From Bryobacterales bacterium (GTDB lineage Bacteria > Acidobacteriota > Terriglobia > Bryobacterales > Bryobacteraceae): a stretch of 11,266 bases of DNA. The stretch lies in contig JADYZL010000034.1 in NCBI GenBank assembly GCA_020853155.1, positions 1-11,266 on the forward strand. The letters run 5' to 3'. Both the position numbers and the translations under genes were made by a program. Shown here piece after piece: positions 8,306 to 11,266 of the stretch. How positions within the stretch are numbered: position 1 is the stretch's first letter; each line of letters opens with the position of its first letter. Under the pieces are notes generated by a model, which searched no databases, was not told the DNA's origin, and saw nothing but the letters and a program-made list of their open reading frames with translations.

Positions 8306-9142
8306 ATGCCACAAACACATCATTCCGCGCCAAACCCCACACAGAAGATTCCCGGAATCGCCCATATCATCGCGGTGGGTTCCGGTAAGGGGGGCGTGGG
8401 GAAAACCACCGTGGCCGCCAACCTCGCCCTCGGGCTGGTGGCTCTGGGGAACCGCGTCGGCTTAATGGACGCCGACGTCTATGGCCCCAATATCCCCTTG
8501 ATGATGGGTATCAATGACCGGCCGCACACCGTCGCGGAGCGCATCCAACCCATTGAGCAATACAATCTCAAATTGATGTCGATGGGCTTCATCAGCCCCG
8601 GCGACAAGCCGCTCGTTTGGCGCGGCCCCATGCTCCATGGGGTGATTCAGCAGTTCCTGCGCCAAGTGGAATGGGGGGAACTCGATTACCTGGTGATTGA
8701 TCTGCCGCCCGGCACCGGCGACGTGCAGTTGACCCTCATGCAGACCGCCCCCATCTCCGGGGCGGTGATCGTCACAACGCCTTCCGATTTGTCCCTCGAA
8801 GATGCTCGCAAGGCCGTGAACATGTTCCGCCAGGTAAACGTGCCTCTGCTCGGCCTCGTGGAGAACATGAGCTACCTCGTGGTGCCGGGCACAGACCAGC
8901 GTATCGACGTCTTCGGCACAGGCGGCGGCAAGCGGACCGCGGCCGCCATGAGCGTGCCCTATCTCGGCGAGGTGCCTCTCGATCCGGAGATTCGCAAAGG
9001 CGGCGACAGCGGCCGGCCCGTCGGTATTTACGGCGACGGCGACCCCAGGGCGATCCCGTTCATGCAAATCGCCCGCATCGCGGTGGAGCGCATGGAACAA
9101 ATGGGCGAACCCAAGAGCCCCAGCTTCAGCGTCGGCGAATAG
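8306..9142 (+). CDS. mrp: Mrp/ApbC/NBP35-family P-loop ATPase, cysteine-free
   Basis: This is a 278-residue cytoplasmic ATPase of the Mrp (ApbC) branch of the MinD/SIMIBI class, whose members carry and deliver Fe-S clusters. Visible motifs are the deviant Walker A GSGKGGVGKTT (25-35), DADVYGPNIPLMMG (55-68), WRGPML (105-110), the Walker B/switch LVIDLPPGTGDVQLTLMQTA (129-148) and ENMSYLV (186-192). Two things are odd. The N-terminal DUF59/MIP18-like domain of full-length Mrp is absent, with only about 20 residues before the P-loop strand. The CxxC that bridges the cluster at the dimer interface is missing: the canonical CPxC after ENMSY reads V193-P-G-T196 here, and the whole protein has no cysteine. 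It may work as a non-cluster-binding Mrp partner or use nucleotide switching for another client. It converges with the methyltransferase gene. Confidence 0.93.
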   Translation: MPQTHHSAPNPTQKIPGIAHIIAVGSGKGGVGKTTVAANLALGLVALGNRVGLMDADVYGPNIPLMMGINDRPHTVAERIQPIEQYNLKLMSMGFISPGDKPLVWRGPMLHGVIQQFLRQVEWGELDYLVIDLPPGTGDVQLTLMQTAPISGAVIVTTPSDLSLEDARKAVNMFRQVNVPLLGLVENMSYLVVPGTDQRIDVFGTGGGKRTAAAMSVPYLGEVPLDPEIRKGGDSGRPVGIYGDGDPRAIPFMQIARIAVERMEQMGEPKSPSFSVGE

Positions 9143-9143
9143 C

Positions 9144-9157
9144 TGCGGCGGACCGCA
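9144..9157. terminator. Short hairpin between convergent stop codons
   Basis: TGCGG (9144-9148) pairs with CCGCA (9153-9157) around the loop CGGA. The hairpin fills nearly all of the 16 bases between the mrp stop and the methyltransferase stop. The location suits a bidirectional terminator. The stem is only 5 bp and no T-run follows on either strand, so an intrinsic terminator is doubtful. Confidence 0.25.
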
Positions 9158-9158
9158 A

Positions 9159-9848
9159 TCAAAGCTTCTTCACGGTGACGCTCAACCCACCGCCGCCTGA
9201 GAAAATCACCGTATCGAGAGCCGGATCCGCGCGCACGAGGGAGAGGTATTCCGGAACCATGCCCGTGTTGTGCGCCAGAATCAGGCCTCCCGGCCGCACC
9301 GTGGGAAGCAGCGTTTTCAGGTAGTGGGCATATCCTTCCTTGTCGGCATCGAGGAACACCACGTCCACCGGGCCGTTCACCTTCTTCACCGTCTCATGGG
9401 CGTCGCCCACCACCACCGTCACCAGCGGGGAGACGCCCGCTTTGGCGAAGTTCGCGCGGGCCGTGGCGGCGCGCCCCTCGTTTAATTCATGGGTCGTCAG
9501 GTGGCCGCCGGTTCTGCTGAGGGCCAGCGCGAAAAACAGGCCGGAATAGCCAGTGGAGGTCCCTACTTCCACCACCCGTTTCGCCGAACTGCTCTCCGTG
9601 AGAATGCGCAGCATCTTGCCGTCGGAGACGGGCACGCTCAGGTAGGTGCCCCCTCCCGCGTGCATCGCTTCGAGCACCGTGACGATGCGCCGTTCCGTCT
9701 CGTCTTTCGGCAGGGGAAATCGCTCGTTCTCCTCATCTGCGGAAACGCCTCGGCGTCCCCGTTGTCCATACGCCGGCGCGATCGCGGCGAGACCGCCGAA
9801 CAGCGTACGCCGCGGCAGTGGGTTCCGGAGATTGGAAAATACAGACAT
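9159..9848 (-). CDS. SAM-dependent O-methyltransferase with Tat-like leader
   Basis: This 229-residue protein has the class I fold of the O-methyltransferase family 3 (caffeoyl-CoA OMT-like). Motif I VVEVGTSTGYSG is at 92-103, the acidic SAM-ribose site THELNEG at 119-125 and VVFLDADKEGY at 163-173. The family metal site usually reads DN after the GGLI strand; here it is His193-Asn194 (LILAHN), so one Asp ligand is replaced. The N-terminus has PRRTLFGGLAAIAPAYGQ (12-29), a twin-arginine-like signal with a short, weakly hydrophobic core and possible cleavage after Gly28. Export would be strange because SAM is cytoplasmic, so the leader may be vestigial or the enzyme may act on a target before export. 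The ATG has an excellent Shine-Dalgarno (GGGAGGGA, 9861-9854) partly inside a hairpin. mgtE lies 93 bases upstream on the same strand. The substrate is unknown. Confidence 0.85.
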   Translation of the reverse strand: MSVFSNLRNPLPRRTLFGGLAAIAPAYGQRGRRGVSADEENERFPLPKDETERRIVTVLEAMHAGGGTYLSVPVSDGKMLRILTESSSAKRVVEVGTSTGYSGLFFALALSRTGGHLTTHELNEGRAATARANFAKAGVSPLVTVVVGDAHETVKKVNGPVDVVFLDADKEGYAHYLKTLLPTVRPGGLILAHNTGMVPEYLSLVRADPALDTVIFSGGGGLSVTVKKL

Positions 9849-9852
9849 GAAA

Positions 9853-9869
9853 ATCCCTCCCGCAGGGAT
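9853..9869 (-). promoter_or_regulatory. Hairpin covering the methyltransferase ribosome binding site
   Basis: ATCCCT (9853-9858) and AGGGAT (9864-9869) form a 6-bp perfect stem with a 5-base loop. In the minus-strand message the 3' arm is AGGGAT, half of the Shine-Dalgarno GGGAGGGA; the loop holds the rest. Folding would limit ribosome access to the start 4 bases further on. It may simply reflect complementarity to a G-rich Shine-Dalgarno. Confidence 0.4.
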
Positions 9870-9891
9870 AGACGGCGGCGCAGCCCCCGAG

Positions 9892-9897
9892 GTTATA
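9892..9897 (-). promoter_or_regulatory. -10-like TATAAC before the methyltransferase
   Basis: TATAAC on the minus strand (one mismatch to consensus) lies in the 93-base gap after mgtE and would give a leader of about 36 bases that includes the ribosome-site hairpin. The expected -35 position is C-rich with no match. Read-through from mgtE is equally possible. The rest of the gap (9898-9941) is very GC-rich, with no convincing terminator. Confidence 0.25.
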
Positions 9898-9941
9898 CGG
9901 GCGCGGGCGCTGCACGGGGGGCGGCGGAAAGCCGGGCGGCG

Positions 9942-11266
9942 CTAAAACTCCATGATGGCGCGCGCGATCCAGAAATAAATCACCAGCCCGGTCACATCGG
10001 AAACCGAGGTAATCAGAGGGCTTGAGGCGACCGCCGGATCCAGCTTGAGGCGCATCAGAACAAACGGCAGCACCGCTCCCATGAGATTGGCCCAAATTAC
10101 GATTGCGGCCATCGAGAGCGCAACCACCAGCGCCAGATGCCAATCTCCGCGCCAAAAGCCCAGCAGCGCCGTGCAGAGCCCCATGGCGGCGCCCAGCACA
10201 CACCCCACGAACAACTCCTTGCCGATGGCCCGCAGCCAGTCCGTGAGGTCCAGATCATCCGTCGAAAGCGCACGGACAACCAGAGTAGCGGCTTGCGAGC
10301 CAGTATTGCCGCCTGTACCGAGCAGCAGTGGCATGAAGAACGTGAGGGCGATCGCCGCTTCGAGCAATCCGGCGTAGGCGGCAATCACGGTAGACGACAG
10401 CAGATTCACGCCGATCAATGCGAGCAGCCATGGAAAGCGCTTACTGAATAGTTCGCCGAACGTGGCCTCCCGGTAGCTCGATTTCAGCGGGCTGACGGCA
10501 ACACTTTTCTGGAAATCCTCCGTGGCCTCCTCTTCGGCAACGTCGAACACGTCATCCGCCGTAACAACCCCCAGCAGCACGTTGCGCGCATCCACCACGG
10601 GAATGGAGAACACGTCGTAGCGGGTAATCATCCGCACCGCTTCTTCACGGTCTGCGAGCGGAGAAAGCGTTACGCCTTCGCGCGTCAGCAATTCCTCAAT
10701 ATGCGCTTCGGGCTGCGCCAGCACAATCGTTTCGAGCGGCAAGGCATCCACGAACTGCCAGCGGTCCTCCATCACGTAGATCGTGGCGATCGTCTCCGCC
10801 TTTTGCCCCTTCACCCGGATGTGATTCAGCGCTTCCGCGACGCTCCAATGGCTGCGCACCGCCACGTAATCCGGCGTCATCAGCCGGCCCACACTCTCTT
10901 CCGGATAGCCGAGAAGCTGGCGCGTCTTCCACAGGTCCTCCGGAGGGAGAAGGTTTAGCAGCTTCTGCACCGCTTCACCGGGCAGATCCTCCAGAAAGTG
11001 GGTGCGGTCGTCCGGCGCCAGGTTCGTCACCAGACGGCGCGTCTCTTCCACGGTTAGATCTTCGAGCAGCCGGTTCTGCAATTCGGAGTCGAGAAAGGCG
11101 AAGACCTCCGACGCGGTGGCGTGTGGAAGCAGGCGGAATAGAATGGCGCGCTTCGCGGTGGGCAGTTCGAACAGAAGGTCCGCGATCTCGGGTTCCAGCC
11201 AACCGCCGATCAGTTGGCGGAGTTCATACCATTTCTCTTCCTGAACGAGGGTATCGGCATGTTCGA
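9942..11266 (-). CDS. mgtE: MgtE-family magnesium channel/transporter, 5' end beyond window
   Basis: The frame is open to the right edge, giving 440 visible residues before the stop. Full-length MgtE is about 450, so only the first few codons are missing. An internal TTG at 11081 can look like a start, but the frame upstream encodes the normal N-domain (helical, acidic, about visible 1-125). Two CBS domains follow (about 126-245), which sense cytosolic Mg2+ and gate the pore. The membrane part (about 278-440, five helices expected) contains the pore signature PLLLGTGGNTGSQAATLVV (about 312-330) and, near the C-terminus, a SVSDVTG stretch with Asp423. By analogy with Thermus MgtE, that Asp is the Mg2+-selecting residue. 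It imports Mg2+ down its gradient as a homodimer in the inner membrane. The methyltransferase gene follows after 93 bases. Confidence 0.95.
   Translation of the reverse strand, partial: EHADTLVQEEKWYELRQLIGGWLEPEIADLLFELPTAKRAILFRLLPHATASEVFAFLDSELQNRLLEDLTVEETRRLVTNLAPDDRTHFLEDLPGEAVQKLLNLLPPEDLWKTRQLLGYPEESVGRLMTPDYVAVRSHWSVAEALNHIRVKGQKAETIATIYVMEDRWQFVDALPLETIVLAQPEAHIEELLTREGVTLSPLADREEAVRMITRYDVFSIPVVDARNVLLGVVTADDVFDVAEEEATEDFQKSVAVSPLKSSYREATFGELFSKRFPWLLALIGVNLLSSTVIAAYAGLLEAAIALTFFMPLLLGTGGNTGSQAATLVVRALSTDDLDLTDWLRAIGKELFVGCVLGAAMGLCTALLGFWRGDWHLALVVALSMAAIVIWANLMGAVLPFVLMRLKLDPAVASSPLITSVSDVTGLVIYFWIARAIMEF

Noticed and set aside
8388..8402. G-rich stretch in mrp as a quadruplex candidate
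   Set aside because: Only two runs of three or more G are present. The G content is explained by the Walker A code GKGGVGKT.
11079..11081. TTG as the mgtE start codon
   Set aside because: The frame continues upstream to the window edge with a normal MgtE N-domain sequence, so the true start lies beyond the window.

Overview
The window is GC-rich, tightly packed bacterial chromosome with nine protein genes and no gene-free stretch over 300 bases. The gene mix fits Acidobacteriota, probably the Bryobacter/Solibacter side: paired MacB-type permeases, a DUF4962/heparinase II-like lipoprotein, a D-galactonate dehydratase relative, a short Mrp ATPase and a Tat-tagged methyltransferase. That placement is inferred from gene content and style, not from a marker gene. 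I see no rRNA, tRNA, CRISPR array, insertion sequence or phage gene.

Left block (1-7005, minus strand, read right to left): a small four-knuckle zinc-ribbon protein, queA (queuosine tRNA modification), a dgoD-like enolase-superfamily dehydratase, two translationally coupled MacB/FtsX-type ABC permeases with no ATPase gene beside them, and a heparinase II-like lipoprotein cut by the left edge. The dehydratase and the lipoprotein suggest use of acidic sugars or polysaccharides. The zinc-ribbon gene and queA look like housekeeping.

Middle block (7096-9142, plus strand): tsaD (t6A37 tRNA modification) is divergent from the zinc-ribbon/queA side across a 90-base gap. This gap holds an AT-rich stretch and a textbook G-quadruplex motif touching the tsaD start. 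An Mrp/ApbC-type P-loop ATPase follows. It contains no cysteine at all, so it lacks the CxxC that normally holds the Fe-S cluster.

Right block (9159-11266, minus strand): an O-methyltransferase with a twin-arginine-like leader and a changed metal-site residue, downstream of mgtE (magnesium channel), whose first codons lie beyond the right edge. The methyltransferase converges on mrp with 16 bases between the stop codons.

No clearly new multi-gene system is present. The points most worth a second look are the cysteine-free Mrp, the inverted-repeat structures at the queA-dgoD junction and ahead of the permease pair, the G-quadruplex motif before tsaD, and the apparently exported methyltransferase.
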